Source of the DNA: Gnetum montanum
Lineage: Eukaryota; Streptophyta; Gnetopsida; Gnetales; Gnetaceae
Assembly: GCA_015680685.1 (NCBI GenBank)
Contig: MNCI01025223.1
Location: 49,272 to 93,461, forward strand
Reading direction: 5' to 3'
DNA: 44,190 nucleotides
Shown: piece by piece, positions 33,061-44,190 of the stretch
How positions within the stretch are numbered: position 1 is the stretch's first letter
How the letters are laid out: the number at the start of each line of letters is the position of its first letter
Translations under genes and position numbers: made by a program
Notes under the pieces: model-generated
The model's database searches: none
What the model saw: the letters and a program-made list of their open reading frames with translations, nothing else
Told to the model about the DNA's origin: nothing

Positions 33061-35002
33061 AACAAAAACTCATCCTTGAGTTCCTTACAAAATATTGGAA
33101 AGGTATGGGATTATTGGCTGAATGAAAACTGCTAGTGAAATGGGATGGTAAACTCTAAATGCCTGGTGAAAAAATCAATAATACATTACAACATTGGTGT
33201 TCATACCCATGGTGGTGAACATTGTACATAAGTGACATCCATATCTTCACTTGACAGCTTGAAGAGAAAGAGGGAGAAAAGAAAATGAGGTGTGTTGCTG
33301 CCAATGCTGAGATTGCACCCTCCATTTTTTATCCATAATCATGAAATCAGACTTGTTCTTGGCGTAAATGCTCTAGCTCTAGTCCATCCCAAGTGCTCCC
33401 TCCTACCCCAGTCCATTGTCCGTGTAATCGCCATCTGCACACACAACATAGTCACAAATGAGCAACGATAAGTAAACCACGATGCAGCTAATACCTTGCC
33501 TCAATATAAAATGCATTAGCTGGGTTGTGGTTATGGTAGAAACTAGGTTAGAGATTTATTACTAATAACTACCCAAGGTGTAGGGGTTAGGCAAGTAGTA
33601 GAATGGAGAAATTGAAAAATTTATGCCAGGGCCCCCATGACTAAGACTGAACCTTCAGTAGCAATAAGATGGAAAAATATAAGGAACAAGAAAGATGGAA
33701 AAAATAACAGTGGCAACGCCAATAAGATGGATGTCAAAGATGGAGATGAAATGAGAAATGGTTGATTGCAGAGAATGTTTAAGGAAAAGAACTTAACAAT
33801 TGCACAAAAAAGGAATGCCAGTGGGTCCTCCCCAAAGTAGGCTCATTCCCTTTACGCCCTAACAAACCCACAAACCAAAGAGTCCGTAGGCTCTAGGAAT
33901 GTCATTTGGAAGCAAGAGTTTAAAACTTACCCATAAGAATTTACCAAGGAAAAATAATGCATCAACCAAGACATGGACTAATCATAAAATCGGCAATGAG
34001 GTGGAATGTGGAAAGAAATATGGAGAGTAGAAATGGAATGGAATCCCAAGAGCAAGGTTGTGTAAATTCCCTTCTGTATGTCATGGTTAATGTGACTAAG
34101 TAGAACTCATTCCAAATCTGGACTCAAAATAACCTCATTTAGTGCCCTCACATCAATACACTTGGTCAATCGATCCTCTTGAAGCAACAAGAAGGCCTCC
34201 ACAAAGAGTGATCATCATCCCAAGGAGAGCGAGATGGAGAAGCAAGAGTGAGAAAGGGCCTTAGTTAGAGGGAACCTTCAGGCATGGGTAACATGTCTTT
34301 CCAATGCCATAACTAGTGCTTATAGCCCTTATTACTTTATTATGTCTAAGGGGTGTGCTTTGAATTCCCACTCTATTTTTTTTTCATGAGAACCACACCA
34401 TGCAAAGACTTATTTTTATTCACTTAGCTTCTTGATATTTGATCAATGGTAGAATGGTGGAAAACCAAAGAAAAAGCATCCAAGCACCCAGGAGAATGGC
34501 CAGCACACGTGCATCGAATTCCCTTGAAGTCACACCTGTTTCATCCATTGAGTCCTTCCTCAGTTTGAAAAATACCAAGCCACCAATTTATTAACAAGGT
34601 TACTTAGAAAAAAAGGATTGTACAATTCCAAGCCAAAGGAGACCATAGAATTGAATGGATGAGTGGACGGTGTGGACTCATTGCCTTTTTTATCAAAAGA
34701 ACCATATCATAATATCAACATCATAATTCAAAGGTAAAAACCAAACACTAGCAATCAATATGATATAATTCAATCCACTATCATAGGCACTTATTGCATG
34801 ATAAATAAAAGTAAATCAAGCAAACAAAGAAATAGTAAAAATGTGAACGATGGTGTAAAAAAAATAAGAAAGTTGGAAAAATGTGTAAAAAAAAAACATG
34901 GAAAACAAAAATTCAAAAAGAACTGAGGGCCTAGAATGGTTGGACCAGGTGGCCATCTCCCCCATGACTAAGTTGGAAGGAGGAGATCTGAAATAGTGAG
35001 TA
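33061..35002 (-). other. 3' noncoding region of element B
   Basis: No coding frame. It holds the blocks shared with element C (33826, 34286, 34956). It is shorter than in C because the coiled-coil ORF of C is absent here. Confidence 0.75.
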
Positions 35003-37980
35003 GGGTTATCCACCAATAGAGGTAGTAGCGTGTGTATTGGCTATCTGAAGCTCATGGAAAGGTTTGGTTTGTTGCACGTTGACCAACAACTTCTTGTCCA
35101 GGCTCTTAGGTTTGTATATTGTCATGGCCCCTAAAGGAAAAGTTGCATAAATGACATAAGATCCTTTCCACAACATTTGAAATTTGGTACGTTGTGGCAC
35201 ATGTGTGGGATTCTAGTAGAGAACCTTATCTCTCGTTTAATATTTAACTTTCCTAATCCTTAGGTCATGACGTTGTTTATTGAAGGCCTTATGCAATTCA
35301 TTAGATGACAGGGTGGCCAATCGGTTCTCATCTAGTAGGTTAAGGTTCATCAACCATTGTTTTTGTGCTAGATGAAGGTCAAGATTGAGGTCACATGCTA
35401 TGGATAGTGTACGAAGCTTAGTTTGAATGGGAAGTGTTGGTAATTTACCGTACACTAACTCATAGGGAGAGTAGCCTGTAGGAAGTTTCCATGTGGAGTG
35501 GTATGCCCAAAGAGCATCATTCAGTTTAGTGCTCCAGTCTCACCTAAACTTGCTAATGGTTCTTATCAATATCTTTGTAATCTCCCTGTTGGTGACTTCG
35601 GCTTGACCGTTTGCTTGAGGGCGATATGGTGTAGTTAGTTTGTGCTCAACCCCTACGCATTGCATTTATTTGTGAAAAGTCACACCTGTGAAGTGTGTAC
35701 CATTGTTTGAAATAAGTGCACGAGGCACACCAAACCTATTTATGATTTGTTGTTGAACAAATCATGCAGTTGTGGATGATGTACAATCCTTAACAGCAGC
35801 TACTTCTGCCCATTTTGTAAGGTAATCAATGGTAACAATAATATAAGCTTTTCCATTGGACATTGGTGTAATCGGCCCCATAAAATCAATTCCCCAAATG
35901 TCAAAGGGTTTTAAAGGTTGGATCCATTGTTATGACCCCTCCATTCTAGCAGTCATCCCCCCATCACGTTGATAGCACTCACAAGATTCGACAAAACGAT
36001 GGCCGTCCCAAAACAATGTAGGCCAATAATATCCTACAAGCAAGATCTTAATGGTTGTTCGTCTCCCAGTGTAATGACCCCCACAAGGACCCTCATGAGC
36101 ATCTTAGAAAACTCGTAGTTGATCTACGTCAAGAACACACCATCGAACCAAGCCATCAGGACATACTTTATAGAGTTTCTTGTTGATTTCCATAAAATAC
36201 TTGGCTCGGTGAAGAAACTGTTGCTTCTTTTTGGTGTCAAACCCTTGTGGTGTTTGTTGTGTAAGGAGATAGGTGAGAATGCTACTATAGCAATTTGTCT
36301 CCATGGTTAATTAATTATTCACTACACCAGCAAAGAGGAGTTCATCTAGAAAATAATCAGAAATTGGATACTTATCCTCTTTGTTGTCTCATCGCAACCG
36401 AGATAAATGATCAGCAACTACGTTCTCGGTACCTTTGTGATCAATCATTGTTAAATCAAAATCTTGTAATATTACAAGCCATTGTATGATGTGAGGGCTT
36501 ACCATTGGCTTATTCATTAGGAACCTTATTGCACTATGATCCATGTGGATGAATACCTTATAGCCCAAAACATAGTGTCTAAATTCTTCTAGTACAAACA
36601 CTACAGCCATTAATTCTTTCTCTATTGTAGTGTAGTTAAGTTGTGCACCAGTGAGACTTATACTTGCATAGTGGATGTAATAAAGATGTTTTTGGCTATC
36701 TAACTATGTAAGTACGGCTCCTAAAGCATAGTTGGATGCGTCTGTCATTATGTGGAATGGCCTGGACCAGTCAAGAGCTTATAGAGTAGGTGTTTCTACT
36801 AGCTTCTGTTTTAAAGTTTGGAAAGCTAGTTCACATTCCCTAGTCCATTCTTTTTTGTTAATTCAACCAATGGTTTTGCAACCTTTGAAAAGTTCTTAAT
36901 AAACCTTCTGTAGTAGCCAGTGTGTCCAAGGAATGATTGGATATCTTTTACAGTTTCTGGTTGATGGGTAATTTCTTGGATAACTTTGATCTTTTCGGGG
37001 TCTACCTCTATCCTTGTTTGTGAGATCTTATGCCCTAATACTATGCCTTCTTGGACCATTAAATGGCTTTTTCTCCAGTTGAGCCTTAAATTGGTTTCTA
37101 CACATCATTTTAATACTTACTCTAACCGGTCCAAGGCTTGATCAAAGTTTGCTCCATAGGTGGAGAAGTCATCCATGAAGACCTCCATACCATTTCCTAT
37201 TCGCTGCTGGAATATGCCTAGAACTAATTGTTGAAATGTTTCAGGGGCATTGCACAAGCAAAACAGCATCTATTTATATGCAAAGGTTCCCCAAGGACTG
37301 GTGAACATAGTTTTGGCTTAGTCTTCTGGGGCTATTCGTATTTGGTTGTACCCACTATACCCATCCAAAAAACTATAGTAGTGATGCCCTACGATGGTGT
37401 CTAAGACTTGGTCAATGAATGGCAATGGAAAGTGGTCCTTGAATGATGCCATGTTTAGTAGCCTAAAATCTATGCACATCCTCCATTTTCCTCCCTTCTT
37501 GGGCACTATAACTAAGGGGCTAACCCATTCGCTATATGAACCCAACTTTTAGAAGCTGTTCAATTTCTTTCTTAACTACTTGCTTCAGCTTTGGGTTCAA
37601 TCGCCTCCGCAGCTGTCTTCAAGGCTTCATGGAGGGGTTGATGTAAATCCTATGTTGGCATATCCTAGGATTTATTCCAATTAATTCATGATATGAGCAA
37701 GTGAAGGCTTTCGACCATTTATTTATTACCTTCAACAGTCTCTCTTTTTGTTGAGGAGGAAGCTTAGCATTAATAATTATTGGTTTTCCATTTTTAAGAA
37801 ATGTGTATTCCATACTGGTGGGTAATGGTTTCAGCTCGAGGGGCTCCAGCTTAAATTTCTCAAGGATTTCCAACTTCCCCCAATTGATATTTTCAAGGCT
37901 AAGACTTGGAAGTTGGTGGTGGACTTGCTCTAATGCATCTATGCTATCAATGTAAGTGCAAGTCAAACCCTAAGTTGGTT
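35003..37980 (-). pseudogene. pol: pol of element B: RT, RNase H, integrase
   Basis: The pre-RT region (PLELKPLPTSMEYTFLKNG, near 37850) leads to RT: WVSPLVIVPKKGGKWRMCID near 37525, PLPFIDQVLDT near 37425, FLDGYSGYNQI near 37375 and the catalytic FMDDFSTYG near 37180. RNase H: MDHSAIRFL near 36540 and VADHLSRL near 36400. Integrase: GIDFMGP near 35890 and the collinear ISNNGTHF near 35720, where the catalytic Asp of DNG is Asn. Then YRPQANGQAEVTNREI near 35600 keeps the Glu. A C-terminal segment (KGSYVIYATFPLGAMTIYK, near 35165) ends at TAG 35003-35005. Frameshifts lie near 37540 and in an A run near 36853. Stops replace Gln or Trp in most places. It is dead, but is the only source of Athila-type enzymes in the window. 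Confidence 0.9.
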
Positions 37981-37999
37981 CCATGCATATCATTGAACT

Positions 38000-38769
38000 G
38001 CTTTCTTGATCAGCAATAAGCCACTGCAAGCCTTCCTGTCATGTGGCTGCTGTATACAAGCATCTTTGTATATTAGTCACTTGTGCACACTGATTGCATG
38101 CAGGAAATTTTAAACTTTTTACACACCATAACCTCTACATGCAATTACACCCTATGTCATTATATGCGATGCATGGAACTTTCTTCTTCTCGATCTTTTT
38201 GAATTTATTTTCCTTTGATATTTCTAGGGAAAGATCATGGATTCCTAGGCATGCGTCGATGGTGCTTAGCCATGCCCTTCCCATTATGATTGGGAAATCC
38301 CCCTTACCGTTGTTCACCTAAATCACTAGGAAGTCAATTGGGTACGACCACCCACAAACAGTGGTGATAATGTCCTCCACTAGCCCTAATGGGATAGTGA
38401 TGGACTAGTCAACCAACTCTAAACAGATGTTACTTTTTTTAGCGGAGGCAAGTTCCAAGCTTTGTACATTTCTTGATAAATCAAGTCGACACCAGAACCT
38501 GAATCCAAAAGATCCTTGCACGATTCATTTCTAGCAATTTGTAGATATATCAGAGGACTCCCAAGATCAGAGAATTTCCTAGGAAGATGGCCAGCTTTTA
38601 TCCAATCGATGATGGCATGAGTTAACATGACCATATGCATTGAGCTCGATTTTTGGGTTGAAGGGAGCTCCGAAGCTTCAAGTGATAGTGAGGCGGTTGA
38701 AGAATCAACCGTTTGTGGTTGCAAGGGATTAATTGGACTATTGGTTCTACAGAAAGGTCTTTTCTTCAT
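38000..38769 (-). pseudogene. Protease region of element B
   Basis: The active-site region reads DLLDSGSGVDLIYQEMY (near 38510), keeping Asp-Ser-Gly. The C-terminal half has GDFPIIMGRAWLSTIDACLG (near 38300). The order and phrases match the protease of element C, where DSG reads DLG. A frameshift separates the two halves. In the polyprotein it follows the Pro/Gln-rich end of gag and precedes RT. Confidence 0.75.
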
Positions 38770-41160
38770 GCAGTTGTTAGAACCAACAGTAGGTTAAGAG
38801 TTAACAGCCCTTGTGGCATTACGTTGCTGCAGCTGGGTAGGAATTTCACCTTGCATAGCTGGAGTAGGTGGTAATGGAGTTAAGGGTGGAAGAGGTGTAG
38901 CTGGATGAGAAGGATGGTATGTTTATGGAACATCGTCTCTAGGAGGAGTCCTATAATACTCATGAGCTTGGTAGTGAGGTTGAAGAGGAATGTGACAAGT
39001 AGAGTCACATGGAGAGACTGGCTATTGCACGTAATATCCATACAGGTCAGGTTGCCGGTAAGTATACTGTTGCCTTGGTGGTGGCATTCCCCATGATTGT
39101 GGGTACTGCCATTGTTGATACTACTCGATCGGTTGTGGCAAAGTTCCACTTGGATAATACATTAAGGGTTGGTGGAACTATCTTGACTTACCTTGAGGAT
39201 AAGATAACCTTCGGGGTGTTTGCCTTTTGTTTAATCATGGGTTAAGTGCATACACCCCAGACTCCTGTAGATGTGAGATTATAGGGCAACATCCCTTAGG
39301 ATGGTCATATTGGCATATCTTGCATCCACTATCATTGGCTGTATCTAAATCCACAACTTCCTCGATGATGGCAACTTTGCCCTTACCCTTGTTACGTTCA
39401 TGTTTAGTTTCTCTTTTCTTTATTTTTTTGTGATCACTACCTTGCTCTCTAGACTCCTCTACTATTTTAAGAACAGTTTGAAATCTATCATCTAGGGAAT
39501 CCCACATTTGTTCTACCTTTGTCGATACTTCCAATGCTAATTTTTGGATAGGAAATATTTTCTTATTCATCATCTCTTCTAGTGGTGACTCTTCTTCATC
39601 CTTACAAAATCTTACTCCCCTCTTTCGGAGGGAAGGATCTCTATTATAGTCCTCCGCACTCTCTCTTTTCCTTAGCTCACCTTCTTGTTTAGAACTTGCT
39701 CCAATAATCTTTGAACTTAATGGGTCCTAAGCTCAAATAGCCTTCCTTGGGCATAAGTCCCCAGGGTTCTTCACGTTTCATGCCTAAGCCCATCTACGAG
39801 ATGGCATAGTTGATCCCTTTGCGAATAACCATGGACGAGACAACAATGTAACAGTGCATAATATCGGCCCATGGCAACATCCATGGGTTCATGTCCTCCT
39901 TGTTTCTAGCCTTGAATTTACTTTTGCAAGTTGGACACTCGGGAGTACGTTTGGTACTTATCATTGAACAACTCTAACATGGTACTCCACCTATGAATAG
40001 ATTCCGGTTCTAAGGATCGGTACCAACTCTAGACTTCTTTGACTAGTGTCTATGGGAACAACTTAAGTTTTTGTCATTCACCTTCTATGTTTTGTAAGGC
40101 ACATGCATCATGAAATTCTTGTAGATGATTTTGAGGATCAACGTTGTAACCCCCCTTCAAATCGTGGGATGTTATTCATGTCTAATCTCTTGATCCTACT
40201 ATCCTTTTGGTGCCTTGTTGGAATTCTAACGACCTTAGTTATGTCTAGCATACTTTGAGTAATGAGTAGGGGTTCATCGTGATCATCCCATCTGTAGCAT
40301 CTATGATGCCTATGTTGTTCTCTACTCTCCCTTCTCTCACGGTGTGTTCCTCTAGAGTGCCCTCGTCCCCTTTCTCGACTACTTCATCTATGATTCTCAT
40401 TTCACTTACCATTTTCCTCATGGTCTTTTTCTTTATGACTACATCCAGATCCTGAAGGAGAGGGTGAAGGAGATGATAAATGTGAAGAAGAAGGGGAACC
40501 ATCACCATGTCGATGCCTGCTTCCTTCTCTTTGGTGGTCGTGGCCTCGATCATGGTTACGATCAAAACATCCATCTTTGTCATCTACTCGTGTTCCTTTT
40601 TTAGATCCTTTGTGTTTGTTGGTACAAAAATCCAGGTTATGGATAGTTGAGTAAAGATTCTGATACACAATCCCTTGACCGAAGTCAACGGGAGGAACAT
40701 CATTGTGTGGGCGACTGCCTGAGGCAAGTTCACCACCCTCATTTTCACATAGGACATGTGGGACATTCTATGACAACTTTCCCTTCATGGATTCATGATG
40801 TCTCTTCTATTTCAAATCCCTTTCATGTTGTGCCTCTGTGGGTTGGTACTCTCTCAAGTCATGATCATGCACAATGTACTCTATCTGTAAGTGTTGCATG
40901 CCAATTCGTGTGAGATCATGAAGAAGCATCCCTGAGATAGAGCGATCAGGAGGTAACACTATGTTACCTTCTAAGTCTCACCAATGCAGTTGTTCATCCT
41001 GGTGGAGGATAAAGGTAAATTTTGGTACATATTCATTGAGATGAACATATACCACATGAAACTGTTGAGGGACTGGCAGATTATTATGTGTACTACACCT
41101 CGAATTGTTCCTTGTATCAGACCTAGGTAGTGAAACACTTTCATATGAAGAAGGAGACAT
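38770..41160 (-). pseudogene. gag: gag of element B
   Basis: The ATG at 41160 (MSPSSYESVSLPRSDTRNN) lies 120 bases inside the primer site. A basic, Arg/His-rich segment follows (near 40640-40250). The capsid region starts with RFEGG near 40160 and shows an extra G in a G run at 40148-40153. It continues with SWYRSLEPESIHRW-like sequence near 40010. A CCHC-type zinc-knuckle remnant CKICQYDHPKGCC lies at about 39310-39275, followed by a Pro/Gln-rich stretch. Capsid stops TGA and TAG fall at conserved Trp positions, consistent with G-to-A change. It is clearly homologous to gag of element C. Confidence 0.85.
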
Positions 41161-41279
41161 GATTGTCTATTCAGTTTGTAATGTATTATATATTATTATT
41201 TTTCATTAACCAACCCCAAGGGTTCATTCCAATGATGTGAAAGATTTCTTATGTTCTGGTTAGTGCACAAACAACAAAA

Positions 41280-41297
41280 TCCCCAGCAATAGTGCCA
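41280..41297 (-). other. Primer binding site of element B (tRNA-Asp type)
   Basis: The minus strand reads TGGCACTATTGCTGGGGA, one base from the LTR. Against TGGCGCCGTTGCCGGGGA it has only G-to-A and C-to-T differences. Confidence 0.85.
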
Positions 41298-41298
41298 A

Positions 41299-42144
41299 TG
41301 ATGAGTGGCAAGGTATCCCTATGCTCAACCATACAAATACGAGTGTACATGCACGATCTAGTCGAATTCCAAGGACTAAGTTCCTATGTGCCTTGTGGAA
41401 CAAGCATGGGTTGATCAATTGTTGTCTTCCCAAGCTTACTTGTATGTCATGATTGTATGGTTAAGTAAACTTGAGGCATATGATTTTTATACTTTTTTTG
41501 TGTTTTTATGTCCTACTACTAATAAGGGAGGAGAGAGATAACTAAGTGACTAATTTAATTTAACTATTGATAAACTAAGCTTTAATTAATCCTAACACCA
41601 GTATCAATTCTCACTTGTTGTACACATCCTAAACCAGTGCAACACTACTGGGATTACTAAGCACTAATCGTTACTAGGTTATGAAGTGTTACATGCATGC
41701 TCGAAGTGATCGTACTGAGTGTGCTTACTTAGGAGAGTTGTAGGGTGAGAGAGAAAGAGAGAACATTAATTAACTAAGGAAAGCATTAAATAGCTAAAAA
41801 TAACATTAATTAATCTATTCTGAATGCTGCAAGGTTTATCACAAAGTTCTTCTTTATTACCATACACAAGGTGTGCTCAGATACACAATGCTCAAATAAA
41901 GATTCGTTCACTTTATGACTCCTACTACGAGCACGCAGAAATAATTTCAACTCTGAGAGGAAGAAAAGGTAAGATTTTGGGTAAGAGACTAAAATTAACT
42001 ATGCAAGCCAAGTGCACCCGCCTCTTATTTATAGGCAATGAGGGAGGACGCGATATTAGGTATCTGACATTGCATGACAAGCTCCGATATCATGAACCCG
42101 ATATCACAGATTCGATATCACAGCCCTGATATCGTAGTTCATCA
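41299..42144 (-). repeat. 5' LTR of element B
   Basis: 846 bp and complete. Plus-strand ends are TGATGAG and TCATCA. It is followed by the CATGT target-site copy. Confidence 0.95.
42026..42133 (-). promoter_or_regulatory. U3 promoter of B 5' LTR: TATA box plus 14-bp GATATC array
   Basis: A minus-strand TATAAATA lies at 42026-42033. Upstream, exact GATATC sites start at 42086, 42100, 42114 and 42128, precisely 14 bp apart. Decayed copies at 42052 (GATATT) and 42066 (GACATT) are also 14 bp apart. The 3' LTR and the LTR of C keep the same spacing rule. Which factor binds is unknown. Confidence 0.75.
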
Positions 42145-42149
42145 CATGT

Positions 42150-43953
42150 GACTAGAACCCACAAACACAGGGTACATGACATATATCTTGAATCTAGGGC
42201 TTATAATTGACTTACAGAATGCCACTAGATGACTCATTATAAGGTTTTGTCAATGGATCTAATTTCTCAAGAATTGTTATTTCCCTATAGGGGGTTTTAA
42301 ATCACTCCCAACTTCTTTTACATATATTGAAATTTTTGTTTTTTCTATTGATGCACAATTTTTGTTGCTTTGCAAATGTAGATTTAGTGAGCATAAATTT
42401 GTCATTCCTTCTTCTAGCATGTTGATGCAAATAAGACACCTAATTTTGTTCTTCCTAATAATGTATGCAAGTCATTGGTTTGTGATCTTACATTATAATA
42501 TGCGTTCATCCAAACTTTGAGTTTCTTACCTCATAATCAAAGTTGCACTTCATAATTAAATGATGTGATGCAAAAGCACAATATTCAAGTCATTCATGCC
42601 ATATGCTATTCTCATTTTTTTCTAATATTTGAGCTATGTAATGCTTTAGTGGTGTAGCATGCTATAGATATTAGGTCATTTATATATAAGCATGTAGTGT
42701 TAATAATTTGTAAGTGGAGACTAGATTTTGATATCCAATATGAAGAATATTTAAGGTTCTATACTTTGCAAAATTATTTGATCTTCTATTGATTTTTCAA
42801 AGATGAACAACAAATTTTTAATCTTCTTGATCTTATTAAACATATGAAATCTATTTTCATACCATTGTATTCTCATAGATATTTTTGTTAAAATCGTTCT
42901 TAACCATAAAAAAGAATGGGTATTGCAACCAAATAGAAAGGCTTACATTTAGCCAATTACATATTATAATCCTAATTATTGCAACTTTTGTCATTATTAA
43001 AGACATTTGTTTAGTTTTTTTCCTTTTCCGCTTAAGCAAAAAGATACTGAGAGTAAATGTGATGAAGTTAAGGAGTGGAAAAAAATATATGAAGTGGAAG
43101 ATATGACAAATCAAGTTAATTTCAACAATTAAAATGATCAAATGGTGATAAAGAAACCAAAGAATACAAAAGCTTTTGTGACTATTTTTACATCTCCTAT
43201 AGGAGGCATTGATTAGTCCTAAAAGATAGTTCATAAGGCAAATTTATCTTTATCTAATAAGAACAATGTTAACGCAAAGATTAAAACTAATGTTAACAAA
43301 TAGGTTATAGTTGATGACAAATATTCTTGATGCAAGGTTAACATTAAGTGTTGAAGTAATCATAATGATCATTATATGTTAACATTTTGTATTAGATTTG
43401 TCTTTCCTACAAAAGTTGGTATTTTGCCACAACTTTTTATGAATACCTCAAATTCTTTTACTTTTTTAAAGTCAAGTACAAATATTGAAAATAATGTAGA
43501 TGTTGTTATAAATAAGATGATTTTCCATAGTAACAATTAATTTTTCAAAATATTAGTTGTAATATTATACTTATTACACACAAACTAATAAGCTTACCAA
43601 TTGATTTGTATTTTCAATATTTGAATTCTAGGTTATTAGTCAAACCTTTTAAGAATATTGTTTATGAGATCAATTTCTTTTAAATTTTTCCCAATTGAGA
43701 ATCAATTGGTGAAGTTGTTGCTTCAAGTATAGTAGGTTGCAAGTTCCAACTGTAATTGAAATACCATTATGTTTTGCTTAACCTCCACTAAACTATTATG
43801 TTGTACAACATGGAGAAACATATAGTCTTTCATGAAAAGCAACAAAGATAGTATCTCTAGTCATTTAATTTTTATTGGTTTTACACTAATTCTGTCTTAA
43901 TATATTATGTTAAGATATACCAACATTTTTCAATAGGTACTTGTTAGAGATAG
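42150..43953 (+). pseudogene. Decayed coding-like sequence of unknown family
   Basis: From about 42425 to 42890 one plus-strand frame is mostly open (VDANKTPNFVLPNN, later FDIQYEEYLRFYTLQNYL), with five TAA/TAG/TGA stops. From about 43085 to 43500 there are further coding-like phrases, including a Cys/His-rich stretch (CSNHNDHY, near 43350). I see no RT or integrase motif and no LTR. It may be an older element or a decayed host gene. Confidence 0.35.
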
Positions 43954-44190
43954 TGATGAGTGGCGATGTATCCCTATGCTCAACCATATGAATATGAGCA
44001 TCCACCCACGATCCAGTCAAATTCCAAGGACTAAGTGCTTATGCGCCTTTGTGGAACAAGGATGGGTTGATCAATCATTGTCTTCCCAAGCTTACTTGTA
44101 TAGCACAATTGTATGGTTAAGTAAACTTGAGGTACATGATTTTAATAGTTTTTATGTTTTTATGTCCTAGTGCTACAAAGGGAGGAGAGA
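43954..44190 (-). repeat. Start of a third B-family LTR, cut by the window edge
   Basis: It begins TGATGAGTGGCGATGTATCCC-like and stays collinear with 32434 and 41299 for all 237 bases, in the same orientation. The five bases before it are GATAG. It is either a solo LTR or the 3' LTR of another B-type element that continues to the right. Confidence 0.88.

Larger units (their letters stand above)
32434..42144 (-). mobile_element. Element B: complete but decayed Athila-type Ty3/gypsy retrotransposon
   Basis: LTRs at 32434-33046 and 41299-42144 are flanked by a perfect CATGT duplication (32429-32433 and 42145-42149). On the minus strand: 5' LTR, tRNA-Asp primer site, gag, protease, RT, RNase H, integrase, 2 kb noncoding region, polypurine tract, 3' LTR. 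The RT phrases (FLDGYSGYNQI), the RNase H end (GTENVVADHLSRL) and the primer type place it with plant Athila/Tat elements, closest to Athila. LTRs differ by roughly 10-15 percent by eye, mostly transitions. The assembled length is 9,711 bp, but the 3' LTR contains a gap that hides about 282 bp. Confidence 0.92.

Overview
This window looks like plant nuclear heterochromatin. It is A/T-rich and poor in CpG. It is built almost entirely from decayed Ty3/gypsy LTR retrotransposons of two plant groups, a chromovirus and Athila/Tat-like elements. I see no intact host gene, tRNA gene or CRISPR array. The species cannot be named from the sequence.

Layout. 240-2320 is a degenerate tandem array of ~90-100 bp units, each holding a small hairpin. 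2796-5749 (+) is a broken long ORF with a Gln-rich stretch and coiled coils. About 6475-8640 (-) is a second broken coiled-coil ORF, followed to 10501 by sequence related to Athila-like 3' regions; together these may be the 3' half of an older element (D). Element C (10502-~20357, -) is an Athila-like element with gag-protease but no RT, RNase H or integrase. It carries an extra coiled-coil ORF with its own TATA-type promoter just before the 3' LTR, and its 5' LTR is truncated. Element A (22189-32369, -) is a chromovirus with 484/497-bp LTRs and a perfect AAACC target-site duplication. Its ~4.5 kb leader between primer binding site and gag is unusually long and holds a 5S rRNA-like fragment, a GC-rich minisatellite and, on the opposite strand, an intron-bearing gene-like unit. 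Element B (32434-42144, -) is an Athila-type element with 846-bp LTRs, a tRNA-Asp primer binding site and a perfect CATGT duplication. Further decayed sequence follows, then the start of another B-family LTR at the right edge (43954-44190).

How the parts relate. B encodes the full gag-protease-RT-RNase H-integrase set that C lacks, and the two share LTR end type, primer binding site, gag and 3' noncoding blocks. C therefore looks like a non-autonomous partner of B-type elements. B and C LTRs both carry GATATC-like motifs spaced 7 or 14 bp apart upstream of the TATA box. Four coiled-coil ORFs (at 2.8, 6.5, 11.6 and 29.5 kb) recur in or beside elements of different lineages.

Decay. Long frames stay open over kilobases with few frameshifts but many in-frame stops. 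Where homologous residues are known, the stops sit at Gln, Trp or Arg positions, as expected from C-to-T change at methylated cytosines on either strand. Two single-N joins (13.2-13.6 kb and 15.5 kb) are unmerged contig overlaps, one with an inverted contig. The 49-N gap at 32.8 kb stands for about 282 missing bases.
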